Shown piece after piece: positions 8,916-20,129 of a DNA stretch of 64,000 nucleotides. The notes below the pieces were generated by a model. It saw nothing but the letters and a program-made list of their open reading frames with translations, did not search any database and was not told where the DNA came from. The position numbers were made by a program, and so were the translations under genes. The first letter of the stretch is position 1. Every line of letters starts with the position of its first letter. The DNA comes from Tremella fuciformis (taxonomy: Eukaryota > Basidiomycota > Tremellomycetes > Tremellales > Tremellaceae): positions 5,518,001-5,582,000 of the forward strand of contig CP136490.1 in the NCBI GenBank assembly GCA_032768795.1, given 5' to 3'.

Positions 8916-10842
8916 ATGCCATTCCTCCGCGCCCTTGCGGCACTCTTTCTCCTTGCCCCTCAGATCGTATCGGCGTTCTACCTCCCCGGGACCGCCCCAC
9001 GCGACTATCGCCAAGGCGAAAAGATTGACGTGTTCGTCAACACCCTCACCCCGCTCCTCAACTCCAAGCTCAAGTCCCTCATCTCGCACGACTACTATGA
9101 CGAGCGATTCCACTTCTGCCAGCCTGAGGGCGGGCCCGTCAGGCAGCCGGAATCTCTCGGCTCGATACTCTTTGGCGACCGTATCCTCTCTTCCCCATAT
9201 GACATCTCAATGCTCCACAACTCGACCTGCCAGACATTGTGCCGGTCCAGCGTGCCGAGAGAGGACGCCAAATTCATCAATGACAGGATACGCGAGGATT
9301 ACGGGCTCAACTTCATCATTGATGGTCTGCCGAGCAGCGAGATGAAGCGGGATGCCAAGACTGGCGAAATATTTCTCGACGCTCAAGGCTTCAACCTTGG
9401 CGATGACGAAATAGATGCCACGCCGGAGCGACCGGCTTTGAACAACCACTACGACATTTACATTCAGTACCACGCCCGCGATGCTCATCACTTCCGAGTG
9501 GTCGGCGTACTGGTCTATCCGCGCTCGGTCAACTCGCTAGTCGCAGGCGAGAGCAGCCCGAATTGTTTCGTCGACCAGCCCTTCCATCTGAGCGAGACGA
9601 CCGATAACGAACTCTACTACACCTATTCGATATCATTCATGGAGTCGGCAACGCCGTGGGGGTTGCGATGGGACATGTATCTCCACGTATTCGACCCAAA
9701 AATCCACTGGTTCTCCCTGATCAACTCGCTCGTCATCGTCGGATTCCTCGTCTTCATGGTCAACATGGTCCTTGTCCGCACCATCTCCAAGGACATTTCG
9801 CGCTACAACGCTATTGACCTCTCCGAGGAGGTTCAAGAGGATTACGGATGGAAGCTCGTGCATGGCGAGGTGTTCCGCATGCCTAATCGCCCTATGCTCC
9901 TGAGCGTCTTTGTCGGGAATGGAGCACATCTAGTCATCATGTCGGTCGTCACTCTCGTTTTCGCCCTCTTTGGCCTGCTCTCGCCCTCGAATCGAGGCTC
10001 ACTCGCCACCGTCCTACTCATATGCTGGACTCTGTTCGGCTGCGTCTCGGGATACACGTCAGCCCGCGTCTACGCGAGTCTCGGTGGAGAGCAGTGGAAG
10101 CCGAACCTGGTCCTTACCGCTGTGCTCTTCCCGACTGTCACTTTCAGCATCATCGGCCTACTCAACCTATTCCTCATCTCCGCTTCTGCTTCTGGCGCAG
10201 TGCCGTTTGGCACCATCCTTGCCATCCTCCTCCTCTGGTTCCTCATCTCGGTTCCGCTCTCCGTCGCCGGTTACTTCTACGGCATGAAGCACGGCGCTTT
10301 CTCCCACCCGGTGCGCATCAACCCGATTCCCCGCCAGATCCCGCCCAAGCCATGGTACCTTGAGCCTTTGCAATCTGCCATTCTCGGCGGAATCTTGCCT
10401 TTTGGCGCCGCCTTTGTCGAGCTGTACTTTGTCCTCTCGAGCATCTTTGGTCACCGGGCGTACTATGCTTTCGGCTTCCTGTTCCTCACCTTCGCCGTGG
10501 TCGCTTTGACCACCGCTACAGTCAGCATCCTGTTCACGTACTTTATCCTTTGCGCCGAAGAGTACCGCTGGCACTGGCGGGCGTTCCTGATCGGTGGAGG
10601 CAGTGCCTTCTGGTTGTTCGCTTATGGGGTGTGGTACTGGGCCTCCAGGCTCAGCCTTGACTCGTTCACATCGGTAGTCCTGTACTTTGGATATCTGTAA
10701 GTCGACTCTTGAAGAGATCTCAAGGCGAGCTGACGGCAGATTCCTCTTCTCCCTCTTGGACTTCTTGATAGGCGGGTCGATCGGATACTTGGCGACGTAC
10801 TTTGCTGTGCGAAGACTGTACGGCTCGATCCGGGTCGACTAG
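8916..10842 (+). CDS. TM9-superfamily endomembrane protein (EMP70)
   Basis: TM9 proteins are nine-span proteins of Golgi and endosomes involved in sorting of membrane proteins and in metal homeostasis. Exons 8916-10696 and 10740-10842 (43-nt intron) join to 627 aa, the usual length. Residues 1-20 (MPFLRALAALFLLAPQIVSA) are a signal peptide; mature protein starts FYLPG. The luminal domain contains YDERFHFCQPEGG and an LxxGDRI-like SILFGDRI. Nine hydrophobic segments follow, beginning with INSLVIVGFLVFMVNMV. The protein ends RLYGSIRVD, a basic-x-Asp tail like the COPI/Golgi retention signal of the family. The start at 8916 is preferred over 8868 because it puts the signal peptide at the very N-terminus. 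The paralogue within the family cannot be assigned. Confidence 0.93.
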
Positions 10843-10942
10843 ACGGGTGCACATAGAGTTCCATCACGACGTCATCACGAATAACATAGCATATGGCCGC
10901 GTTGCATAGCTTGCTACATGACCAAGGGAAAGGCGTCAGGTT

Positions 10943-11778
10943 CTACAGGCTGGTCTGCCGTATTCTGGCGGCCGTTTCTATGATCTCTCTGTTGCTGAGG
11001 ATTGTCACGGGCTGACTTGGGGGTTCCAACGCGTAGTGAGCAGCGCAAGTGGCGACACTTCCCGTGAGCTGGATCCAAGAGAAGCATAATGGGAGCTCAC
11101 TCCTCCACTCGTACCGCCCAATCACGCGTGGGCAATCTGACCCGGCGCATCAGGCCAAAGAGAGCATTCGACCAGTTTTCATATGGCCGCGCATTAACAC
11201 TCTCGTCTCTTCACACATAAGCGCTCTCTCTCTTGACTATCTGGCAGACTTACCGGTGGTCTCGCAGCAGGAAAGCAGGCTGGAGAATGACGACCCGCTC
11301 AAAGCCCATGCCTTTTATTGCATCCTCCAGCTCGCCTTTGATGGCCAGATAAGGCGTGCGGGCCGACGCCGACGCCCATTTCGACGAGACTAGCACGTAC
11401 TGCTCTCAGCGCCAAAACATAATTGTGCAAAGAGCTTACTGTGGAATATCCCGCTGAACGCGCTTTGCGTGCCAGGTCCGCGTTGAGCCCCACGTCGACT
11501 TTGCGTTGAGCCTCGATGGACCCCGCCGCTTCTTTTGTCGTGGCTAGGGCACTGATGAATGCTCCCGAGGTTGATTGGGGGAATTCTGCGCTGCCTAGGT
11601 CGCCGACGATGTTGTCGTACCGGGAAGAGGAGGCCTCTGGGAGTGGACGCCGGGTGAGGGCAGTCAGTTGTACCCTTGGATGGGTGGCAGATAGACCGAG
11701 CAGAGTTTGGAGGATATGCGAGCCGGTCAGGCCTGTTGCGCCGACCAGCGCGACGTGAGAGGGGCCAGGAAGGGACAT
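10943..11778 (-). CDS. FMP52-like NAD(P)-binding protein, copy A
   Basis: FMP52/TIP30-type proteins are small SDR-fold proteins, in yeast found on the mitochondrial outer membrane; their reaction is unknown. Exons 11778-11440, 11399-11254, 11208-11101 and 11057-10943 join in frame to 235 aa. The N-terminus has the dinucleotide-binding motif VGATGLTG, followed by a variable FISALATTKEAAG region, YVLVSSKWASASA in place of the usual serine-rich stretch, and ILQPAFLL. The C-terminal exon gives EPPSQPVTILSN, shared with copy B. Two of its three introns end in AAG (at 11209 and 11058) rather than CAG/TAG, yet exon sizes and frame match copy B. It therefore reads as intact rather than broken. It lies 489 bp downstream of copy B on the same strand. 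Confidence 0.75.
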
Positions 11779-12267
11779 GTCGAAATGGAGAGTGGACTTC
11801 TGGCCTTGAGTGGTAGGGTGGATGCGTGAGGAGGGTCAGTAGCTGCGAGTCTCAGCGTCTTATGTATCGGCAGGGAGCCTCGGTGTGCCCTCGGCAGTGG
11901 GTGCTGTTCCATCATTGCTCTTGCCCAGAAAGATGTTGTATCGCCGAAAGAGACTGACGCCGAAGTCAGGGACGCCGACGGCGTCGAGCGGAGATGTAAG
12001 CCATGTCCGTCAAAGCAGCATGCTCCGGGTCGGCGTTTCCCATGTCCGTCTCTCATGTAAGGCGTGACAGACCGCAGCCCGTACAAGCATGCAGAGGTGG
12101 GGGCAGGCTCACCGGCACCGGGGTCGTACAGTAACATACTTCGGCAGACCGAGCATGGCGACTCGGCCATCGGGTGTGGTAGCGACGACAGATGCATCTG
12201 TGCACCTTCCTTCCTCTACGGACATCCCTCATCCACTTGGGTATTATAGACCGTTCAAGTGCCCTTT

Positions 12268-13165
12268 TCATGCAGTCGGACGATACTTGTTCGCAATCTG
12301 TACAAGGTCATAGTTGCTCAGCACTGTCACCTTGTCCGCTGGCGGCTCGGCAGCGAGATGCGCAATGGCAATACCGACGCTGAGATCAGCTCTAACCCTA
12401 ACAAAACACCCGCTGTCCCTCCTGACAAGTACGTTAGACACAAGGAAGGACTCACTCCTCGCCGTCAATGGAGAGGCTCGACGTCAGTCCGACTTTACCA
12501 AGTACACCAAAGAGCCCATTCATCACACCTTGCGTGATAGCCCGATCTCCTCTGCACGTCAGCTCCGCCATCTCGCCCGCAGAAAAGGACTCGCCTCTGC
12601 CCAAGAAGGGCACCGGGGCGGAGGATGACCGTGTGGTCAAAGTCGAGTGCCTTGACGGCGTCCTCGAGCTCGCCCTTCATCTTCGGGTAGAAGAAGTGAG
12701 ACGAGCTGCTCGATCCGGCGGACGAGACGAGGATGTACTGCTCTCAGCTGCACTCATGCAGCACGCTGCGTTCGTGGCAGGTCTTCAGGACGTCTTGTAA
12801 AGAGAGCGGAGACGCACTGTAGCCACGCCGTCCGACTTGGCGCGCTTAGCCAGCGCCAGGTTCAGGTCATAGTCGATCAAGCGCTGCTTGGCTTGGCCAC
12901 CCGCATCGGCCCTCGTGGTCCCGAGACAACTGACGAATACGCCTCCCGGCTGCCCGACAGGCTCTTTCGCAGCCGCTGTCAAGTCCGCATACTCGCGGTT
13001 GGCGAACGTCGTCTGGGCGTTCTGCGCTGGCGTGGGCTGCGAGACGGCTTTACGAGTGAGGGTCGTTATTGCCAAAGCGGCAGGCGAGAGGAGTAGGTGC
13101 CGCAGTGCGTAGGCGCCGGTCAGGCCAGTAGCGCCGACGAGAGTGACTGGAGAGGGGGAGGACAT
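12268..13165 (-). CDS. FMP52-like NAD(P)-binding protein, copy B
   Basis: This is a paralogue of the neighbouring gene and closer to typical FMP52. Exons 13165-12818, 12737-12595, 12551-12456 and 12379-12268 join in frame to 232 aa. It has VGATGLTG near the N-terminus, GGVFVSCLGTTRADAGG in the middle, YILVSSAGSSSSSHFFYPKMKGELE and ILRPGALLGQR. The end reads LAAEPPADKVTVLSNYDLVQIA. The second intron (12594-12552, 43 nt) starts with GC instead of GT (AG|GCGAGT) and has a CTGAC branch and CAG acceptor; no GT donor keeps the frame. The first and third introns are 80 and 76 nt, longer than usual here. The exon boundaries match those of copy A, pointing to tandem duplication. The catalytic role is unknown. 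Confidence 0.78.
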
Positions 13166-13406
13166 GTCAGATTATGTTGTGCTCGGTATTGTACAGTATG
13201 AACAGAGTTGAGCACCTTGGACGCGCGTCCAGAGCAGTTCAATATGCTGGCTTGGGTGGTGGCGTCATGACCGTCGGTCGTTCCGCATCTACCGGCCATC
13301 AAAACCGCGAGATCCGTTCCTGGTCAATGAACGAGTTACGGCCGACAAACCATGCTGATGATCATCCCATCACTGTCGATGCTATAAAGGTACAACGCAA
13401 AAATCC

Positions 13407-15461
13407 CTACTTCTTCTCGTCCTTCTTGTCCGCATAGCGAAGCAGCGCCTCCCGCGGCTGGGTGTCAGCGCCGGCCTTGCGTGCTTCATTCGACTCACAT
13501 CTTCTCTCGGGTCGATTTTGTCCGGGAACAGCGTCTGCACGAACCCCTGTGTGAGACTGCCTCCCAGTCGCCCGCCCTTGCCTACACCGCTGACAGGCTC
13601 CATGGGCTTCATCTTTTTGCTCCTCTTCTCCTTCTGGTGTAGCGATTCCCCGTACTTGACGTCCGCAAACATCGGCAGCGCGTCTGGCGTGTAGATGACA
13701 GGATTGACGTCCGCTGACGAGAACGACATGTCTCTCGGAGCAGTCCTGGGCATCTTCTTGAGTGGGAGAAGGGCTCCATGAATCGATGATTGCGGCGAAT
13801 AAAGGACGTGGACTGCACCTGTGCTGAGACCGGCAAAGATCTACGCATCAGCATCGGGTGTCCCTACGCTCTGCCCACTGACTTGATTGATGCGGGAGTG
13901 CCACGCCACTCTGACAACCGATCCTTCGCCGATAGGCAACCGCCTTTGTTCAGACAAGTCCTCGCCATTGAGAAACACGATCGACCCCTTCTGACCCTTT
14001 GGCGCAGGCAGACCGGTGATGATAGATTGATCATCGGGAGAGAAGATAACATTCGTTTCTGGATACAGGTTGTCCATTTGTTCAGCTACCGCAACTGGTT
14101 TCCGTATTGACCTGATGTCCCATACTACCCGTCAGGCCCGACTGAATGACCAGAAGTCACTCACATTTGACTGTGTCGTCCCCACCCCTTGTCGCTATTC
14201 TACGGCCATCTCGGGCGAATGCGAGACTGGTCGTCTCTGTATCTCGTCGGTGGGCGGTCTCGCAAGACAAGTTGGGCCTGGCGAGATTTGACGAGGAATT
14301 CCAGATATGTAATGCTCCATCCATACATGCTGCAATGTCAGTAATATGACAATGCAGATGCATAACGCACCTCCGGCGATCATCTTCCCATCATAGCTCC
14401 ATCCGCAAGCAGTGACCCTTGTCCGAGCCCCGCGTTCCTTCGACTTAACCACAATGACCGACTTTTGCTTGCGCTTGTTTGACGTGTCCCATATTCTGCT
14501 TGTCAGCTAGGGACCCAGGCTGGAAGCGTCACTCACCGCAGTGTCGAGTCATTAGAGCATGTCAAAAACTGTGTCTTATCTTGGGGATGGAAGAATCCGT
14601 CATTGATCTCCGCCGTATGCCCGCTGCCATATGAGCTAGGCGCCGATATACAGTACGTCCACGTACTTTGTGTTCTTCATGTCGCGTAGATATACATCGC
14701 CCTTGTTGAATTCCATGCTACCATGAGCACGCCGCCGAGGTTGAATTGCAATCACTCACAGCTCCTCGCCTTCCCTGCTGAAGATCTTTGGCTGTACCGT
14801 GCCAGAGATGACCAGAAGCTGCTGTCCATCCGACGAATAATCGAGATTATGCACCTGCCGATTAGACCTATGACACAATCGAACCACGGCTCACGTAGTA
14901 GTTGCCATTCGCCTCGAATGTCTTAAAAGGCTTTAGTCTGGCGTCCATGCCTCCAAAATCCCATATCTTCGTATCATAGTCGTGTGAGCCCGTCGCTACT
15001 CTGGCCCCCGAGGGGTCAACCGCAATGGCCGAGACGACCTTCTGATGGTCTTTCAAGATGATCTCGTGCGATATCGGTGTCCTATCGACCTCATCGGCGT
15101 CATCCAACCCATACTCGTCCTCCTCATCGCTTGCCTCATCTGCCCCGTTCCCCGCCTTTCGCTTGCTTGTCGTGGGCGGAGGAGGCATGGGTCCGACTTC
15201 CTCATCGTCATCGTCTTCGGGCGGGGCGGGCGGAGTCTGGGACCGAGGTGGAGCTGAAGGTCCAGGCTCTGGTGACTCCGACTTGGGTCTCGACTTCGAA
15301 AGTGCTGGTGGTGGTGAAACCTTCGTCGCGACGAGACGCGAAGGGGGAGGAGCTGCTGAGGAAGGCCCAGCTCGCTTAGTGGTGTCGACTTTGGCCGAGA
15401 TATTGACGGGCCCAGCCTTCCCCTTTTTCCCAAAGGCCATGGGAAGACCGAAGGCGTCCAT
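13407..15461 (-). CDS. WDR70-like WD40-repeat protein
   Basis: WDR70 homologues are nuclear WD-repeat proteins linked to histone H2B ubiquitination and the DNA damage response in animals and fission yeast. The first ~150 residues are low-complexity, with Pro-rich, acidic (DEEDEYGLDDADE) and basic stretches. The conserved part starts PISHEIILKDHQKVVSAIAVDPSGARVATGSHDYDTKIWDFGGMD, split over the first exon. Further exons carry QLLVISGTVQPKIFSREGEE, FLTCSNDSTLR, ACGWSYDGKMIAGG, IATRGGDDTVK, IIFSPDDQSIITGLPAPKGQKG and VVRVAWHSRINQ. A Lys-rich tail, IYTPDALPMFADV...GGRLGGSLTQ, ends at the stop at 13407 after a final exon coding PREALLRYADKKDEKK. At least eight short introns are needed. The start is taken at 15461; an in-frame frame extension to 15503 lacks support. 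Confidence 0.85.
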
Positions 15462-15746
15462 GCTGAGACACAAGATTGGGCTTCGAGTGGGGATGAATGG
15501 CACAGGTGCAACGAAAGGTGTTTCCTATGCAATGTGGGGATGAATGGGGAAAGTGGCAGTTCACCAATGTGGCACATTCTTTCTCTCCACTCGTTTCCGC
15601 TCGAATGGAGCCGTGGAAAAAGGAAAGGCCGAAGCGGTGCATGCTCAGATCGCTATAGGAGCGAATTTTCGAATCGTACAGGCCTATATATTCCCCTCAA
15701 GCTTGCGGCACTCGTAAAACTCACTATCCTTTTCGTTTGGAATATC

Positions 15747-16685
15747 ATGTCTGCTGTGGCTAACCAGAAAGAAGCCTCGTCAACCCAGTCCGACGGACCC
15801 ATATGTACGTTGGTAGTGGCCTCATCCCCTCCAAATGAGGATATCCGGCTACTTCGGCTGAGACTTAATAGACGCTGACTCGACAGCTCCTCATGTGAGG
15901 TCAGGCTCGACACAAGGGCGCCTCGAACAATCGGTCAAGTCTTACGATCAGACGCTCAGCAGTGGAGATGACGACGCAGAGAACGGCTCCTCTGGCGTGA
16001 AGCATGGCATACAAGCTGAGCAACATGAATGGTCTGGTCGTATCTCACGCATTCCGTACGCTCCTTCGCTATTGAAATCGCATCTACTGAGACAGTCAGT
16101 CAGGCCGAAGAGCGGTCCTCGAGTTTCCGATCGTCTTTGAATGGGATGCAGCTTCCTGTTGGCGAGCCTCATACACCTCAGGGTGAAGTAGCAGAATCGG
16201 ATCCAACAAAGGATGAAATGCAATTGGACGAACTTTGCCGCTTACACGACGAATGCGATGCACTGAGCGAAGCCCTAGTGTCAGCCCAAACGGCCAGAGA
16301 ATTCGACGAAGTACTGTCGAAGATGTCCAAGATAGAGAGCGCCTTGGGTGTCGATCCGAACTCTCACGTGTCATCGCCGGACCTACCACCTTTCCGGCCG
16401 GAGGTTCCTGACTCTCAGGTCACATTCTCTCAAGAAGAGAGTCTGGAAGGACTCGAACTCCTGTTCAAGCAGAAGAGGGCCAAAGAGCGTGCCCGCAAAG
16501 CCGCGACTCAGGGCGGAACAGAGCAGCAATCCAGCACCCAGAACAGTGGGATCACCGCCTCTCTTGATGATAATGTTTCTCGCGAGTCCGGTCAACAAGT
16601 CTCGTCCATCGGAGCTTCGACCCGGGGCGACTTCAAAGCAGACGCACCGGCTTTACGCGACTCAGCGGCGCAAGGAACAGTCTGA
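15747..16685 (+). CDS. orphan protein, 270 aa, three exons
   Basis: I do not recognise this protein. Exons 15747-15804, 15887-16055 and 16100-16685 join in frame. Residues about 105-160 (ELCRLHDECDALSEALVSAQTAREFDEVLSKMSKIESAL) are likely helical or coiled-coil. A basic stretch LLFKQKRAKERARKAA lies around residue 200. The rest is Ser/Gln/Asp-rich and probably disordered. There is no signal peptide or membrane segment. The introns are 82 and 44 nt. It reads divergently from the WDR70-like gene (286-bp gap). The join of three frames without a stop argues that it is a real gene. Confidence 0.55.
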
Positions 16686-16856
16686 AATCAAGCGAATCAA
16701 ACACAACACCAAGGCCCGCTTGGTACTGCACCACGGGACCTTGTCATCTCGGTATTCACGACAACCCCCCTCCTCCCCCCTGTCCGGCTCCATATATCGT
16801 CTGATTGCCTTGTCTTCTTGTGTAAGTGCTATTCCTAGCTTTGACTCGTTCTCCAG

Positions 16857-17607
16857 ATGCATAAATCACCTTTACTCATCCGACCATTTGTCAGAATCAC
16901 GAGACTCATTTCGCTCTGCCCTCTGATAAAAGTCCGCACACAAAACCCGAACACGTATCTGACTCTTTGCTCAGAGACAATGTGGATTTCGATCGTAGAA
17001 GAGTTGAGCGGCACGGAAAGCAAAGAAGGGAGGGAGGAGAGAGGGGTGGTGATTCCGACAGCAAGGGCATCCAACTGTCTCCAGATTTGGCAGAGACATT
17101 GGCCCTCTCCCTCAAGGCGTCGTCATCTACTGACTCGGGGACCTGTTCACAGAGTGAAAGTCTGGGAGCATACTACACGATAGACTCTGCGGGCCCCTCC
17201 TTCTCTTGGGGCATCGACTGGATCCACTTACAACACCACAAACAGATCACGCCCTGGAGTCATTCACGGTCCATTGCGTGGTCGCCCTCACGAGCTACTC
17301 AAGATCCCTTCGGAAGTCTTTCCTATACGCAATTCCAACCAACGAGATCTTGGGTTCGCTTCATTCCCAGAAGCCTGATGAGATCAAAGCAGCAGGCCAG
17401 ATTTCCATGAGGATGAAGCTATCGGGTGGCTGTACGTACCACTAGCTGAAGGCTTACTCCAGGACTCTGACAGCTGACCAAGTTCTCAAGCATTTCACTT
17501 GCTCAACATGGAGACCCTTTGGAGAACGTCGACACGGTCGACATCTCCTCTCTAGGGATACAGAATGTGAGCGGGTGACGGCGACTATCCACAAAATGCC
17601 GCTGTGA
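16857..17607 (+). CDS. possible orphan gene, model uncertain
   Basis: Two coding-like stretches occur here. From an ATG at 16857 a frame runs through IVEELSGTESKEG. A second frame from about 17206 reads ALESFTVHCVVALTSYSRSLRKSFLYAIPTNE... to a GTACGT donor near 17433. Past a 42-nt intron it continues as DQVLKHFTCSTWRPFGERR and stops at 17607. A third frame, LSPDLAETLALSLKASSSTD, lies between them, but I found no clean splice linking all parts. It could be a multi-exon gene with a missed small intron or a recently broken gene. No family is recognised. Confidence 0.3.
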
Positions 17608-17691
17608 AGCGCCCGCTGTTCAGTGTAAAGGTATGTGTCGTACCGTACGTATTGTACCGTAGGATATCGAGCTCGAGAAAGGGGAGGGGGA

Positions 17692-17723
17692 GGGGGGGGG
17701 GGGGGGGGGGGTGGTGGTGGTGT
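17692..17723 (+). repeat. 20-base G run followed by TGG/GGT repeats
   Basis: Twenty consecutive G residues (17692-17711) are followed by short TGG units to about 17723, and preceded by GGGGAGGGGGA. The strand is strongly G-rich and could form G-quadruplexes. Length variation between isolates or sequencing errors are likely here. Confidence 0.9.
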
Positions 17724-18360
17724 TGGTGGGACCAAAGCGGCACATACATCTGACAGGAGTCACGTCATCTCGGAATGGTGGACATATCACAGCTTGTAAT
17801 ATCTCGCAATGGGGTCCAAGCACAGGCAGCGCCGTCCAATGTCGCGTCCACAAGCGATTGCTTTGGGCACTTACAGCCACGCATAACCACATGCCTCCGG
17901 CACGTCCATTGCATCTCGTCTTGTCAGTGGTACGATTAGTCAGGTTCATGCAGCCGCAACGCCTCTGAGACTTCACATTCCAGTGTACTTGAAAATGTCG
18001 CGCCACATGACCCAATTGAGCTACGACTTGAACCGCTGATTCGGAGGAGCTAAAGGATGAGCACATATGCCACGTCCCCAGGTGAGAATGGTTCAGACAA
18101 GCCTGAAGCAGCTTGCTTGCCTTCCCTGACTTGCTGATGTAGGTGCACAGCACCCTTTTGATGCTCTAGCTGAGGTGCCTATGCGATGCCATACGGATGG
18201 ACCACTTCTTTGCGCACGGACAGGATGCCATCTGATTGATGTGAAATTGCCCCCTGACCCGATATTCTTGTATGACGCAGCCCGTGTCGACGGAAAATTG
18301 GACAGTTATGCCGCTCCTTGACCCGCAAAACTTGCTTGATCCCATATTCGCTTGTCCTCA

Positions 18361-19111
18361 ATGCCAAGCGGCGGTGGCCCTGTGGGGAGTGTGGCTGAGA
18401 TGAAAAGGGAGATGCGCCAATACCACATTAAGAGAATCGAAGTGATATCGCTGGAGACGGCGGAGACAAGGGCTCCTGGCTCTACCATTTTCACTAGGGC
18501 GTATTCGAAAGAAGTTTGGGGTTTCAAAGGTTTTAGGAGAGGAAAGGATCTGGCACTCGCTTGACCGCTCAGTCGTGTATGCCCGGGGCAGCATCGATCC
18601 AGCTGTCGCCACCAGACATACAACATATACCCTTCTGTCTTTCAAGAACCCAATGTCATTGTACACTTGGCAGGACAACGGCGTCTCAAAAGGGGTCAGT
18701 GGTGCTGAGTTCTCTGTCAAGACTGAGGGCACTCCCGAGGACGCCCGGCCTTCCGATGATCGCGCGAAGGCCGGTCCCAGCGCAACGATCGGTGCGAGTT
18801 CGAATACTGAGAGCAAGGGCATGGACGAATGTCACGATGCGGCCAGCCAGCAGCGAACCGCGAGCACCTCTCGCCAGCAACGCGATTCCCACAGTGCGTC
18901 ATCTGGTCGTGTTGACCTAGAAACAGACCTGAGGTCGAAAGTTCGTTTCACATTCCGAGGCCAAGAGCCCCCTCGGTCGGAACTGGCGGTCGTATACCGT
19001 CGGGCCGTCGTCAGAGGCTCAAGGCCCTACAACACCGAGGCAGAGAATCTTGAGAACACCACAGCCATTCCATCTAGCGCTCAGAGCTCTGCTCAGCCAG
19101 GTCAAGTCTGA
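18361..19111 (+). CDS. orphan protein, 235 aa, two exons
   Basis: I do not recognise this protein. Exons 18361-18529 and 18573-19111 join in frame across a 43-nt intron with a GTTTTA donor, a CTTGACC branch-like site and a CAG acceptor. The first 90 residues look folded: KRIEVISLETAE, YSKEVWGFK, then RHTTYTLLSFKNPMSLYTWQDN, with many aromatic and hydrophobic residues. A disordered Ser/Asp/Ala-rich middle follows. A second compact patch, LRSKVRFTFRGQEPPRSELAVVYRRAVV, lies around residue 185-215. There is no signal peptide or membrane span. An additional upstream exon cannot be excluded. Confidence 0.5.
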
Positions 19112-19348
19112 TCATAGAGAGGTTCCCTTCGTAGGGAACATTCGGAATAGCCCACCTCAGATCCGCCACACGCAGCCTTAGGTGCTCTAGCAGTACGATA
19201 CTCGCTATCATTTCATGCATTCCTTAGTTGTTACCAATGGTATTCGTGACGCGCCGTGCGCAAAAATCTGGGCGGCGCCGAAGCCGTAGACACCATCCGA
19301 TGCTATACTATAAGGGGTGTGACTTATGCGTCACAGTGTAGCGGGGCC

Positions 19349-19747
19349 ATGAGTAGAATCGGAATTCTGGTCTGCAGGGGAGTAGCGGATGGACACCGAA
19401 CGGAGCTACGGTATTCGGCTCCTCGCAAGTCCGCAGGATTCCTCGCAGAGATTGACTGTTCCTGGAAGTTGCACTACGGTAAAGAGACCGCAGAGATCTG
19501 GTCGCGCAACTATACAGTACTTGTAGATTTGTTGCCAGGCGGGCTCATGCTTGGCGCTTCTTCGAACCTATTGGAGACCGCTAATTCACTTCCTCTCAAC
19601 GCATCGGACAGTACGCAGTGCGGCCCGAGCTCTTGTGATTCAGCTAATGGGTCGCCCAGTAATATCATAGCGGAATTGAAAATGAGTCCTTTTGTCAAGC
19701 TACGAGCGGCGGCGCAGACCGACCGTACCTCCTGCCTGACCTTGTAG
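19349..19747 (+). CDS. possible orphan protein fragment, 132 aa
   Basis: From an ATG at 19349 an open frame reads FLAEIDCSWKLHYGKETAEIWSRNYTVLVDL..., a composition that looks coding for the first 70 residues, then becomes Ser/Asn-rich before the stop at 19747. The frame is open upstream to 19256 without an ATG, so a 5' exon may be missing. No family is recognised. The opposite strand has an equally long frame, so coding direction is not certain. Confidence 0.3.
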   Translation: MSRIGILVCRGVADGHRTELRYSAPRKSAGFLAEIDCSWKLHYGKETAEIWSRNYTVLVDLLPGGLMLGASSNLLETANSLPLNASDSTQCGPSSCDSANGSPSNIIAELKMSPFVKLRAAAQTDRTSCLTL

Positions 19748-20129
19748 TTTGGCGGATCTAGTAAGTCTCGACGGATTCTACAGAGCCGAGAGGCACTGCC
19801 GCCGCTATAGGCTACTTTGTTTCTCGCCGCTCTCGCGCTGTCAACGCGTCTGTCATCGACCAGATCTGGCATCTCAAGTGAAACGACACTCTGGGCCGAG
19901 CAATTATTACGAATTGGGGGTCTGCAAGGACCGGCAATTTGCTTGGGGTGTGCAGCTTTAGCCTCGGCCCAGCAAAACACGCCGCAGATTTCCGTACGGT
20001 CGGTCGAGTGCTTTTCCCGTGTCAAATGCGTACGTGCGACGCGAAAGGAACAAAATCTCTTTGCTCAAATTGACACCTACTCTTCGTGGCATGCGACAAG
20101 CCTGCGAAGATCTGGAATAAGCAAATCAC

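Noticed and set aside
12495..12640. Frameshift or pseudogene in FMP52-like copy B
   Set aside because: The frame change at LLGQR is fully explained by a 43-nt GC-AG intron, and the total coding length is a multiple of three.
16719..16800. Possible tRNA or small structured RNA near CCACGGGACC
   Set aside because: No acceptor, D or T arm could be paired; the only supported tRNA in the window is tRNA-Asp.
19510..20025. 171-aa minus-strand frame opposite the orphan at 19349
   Set aside because: Its composition is Arg/Ser/Ala-rich like a shadow frame, and the plus-strand peptide has more protein-like content. Neither is certain.
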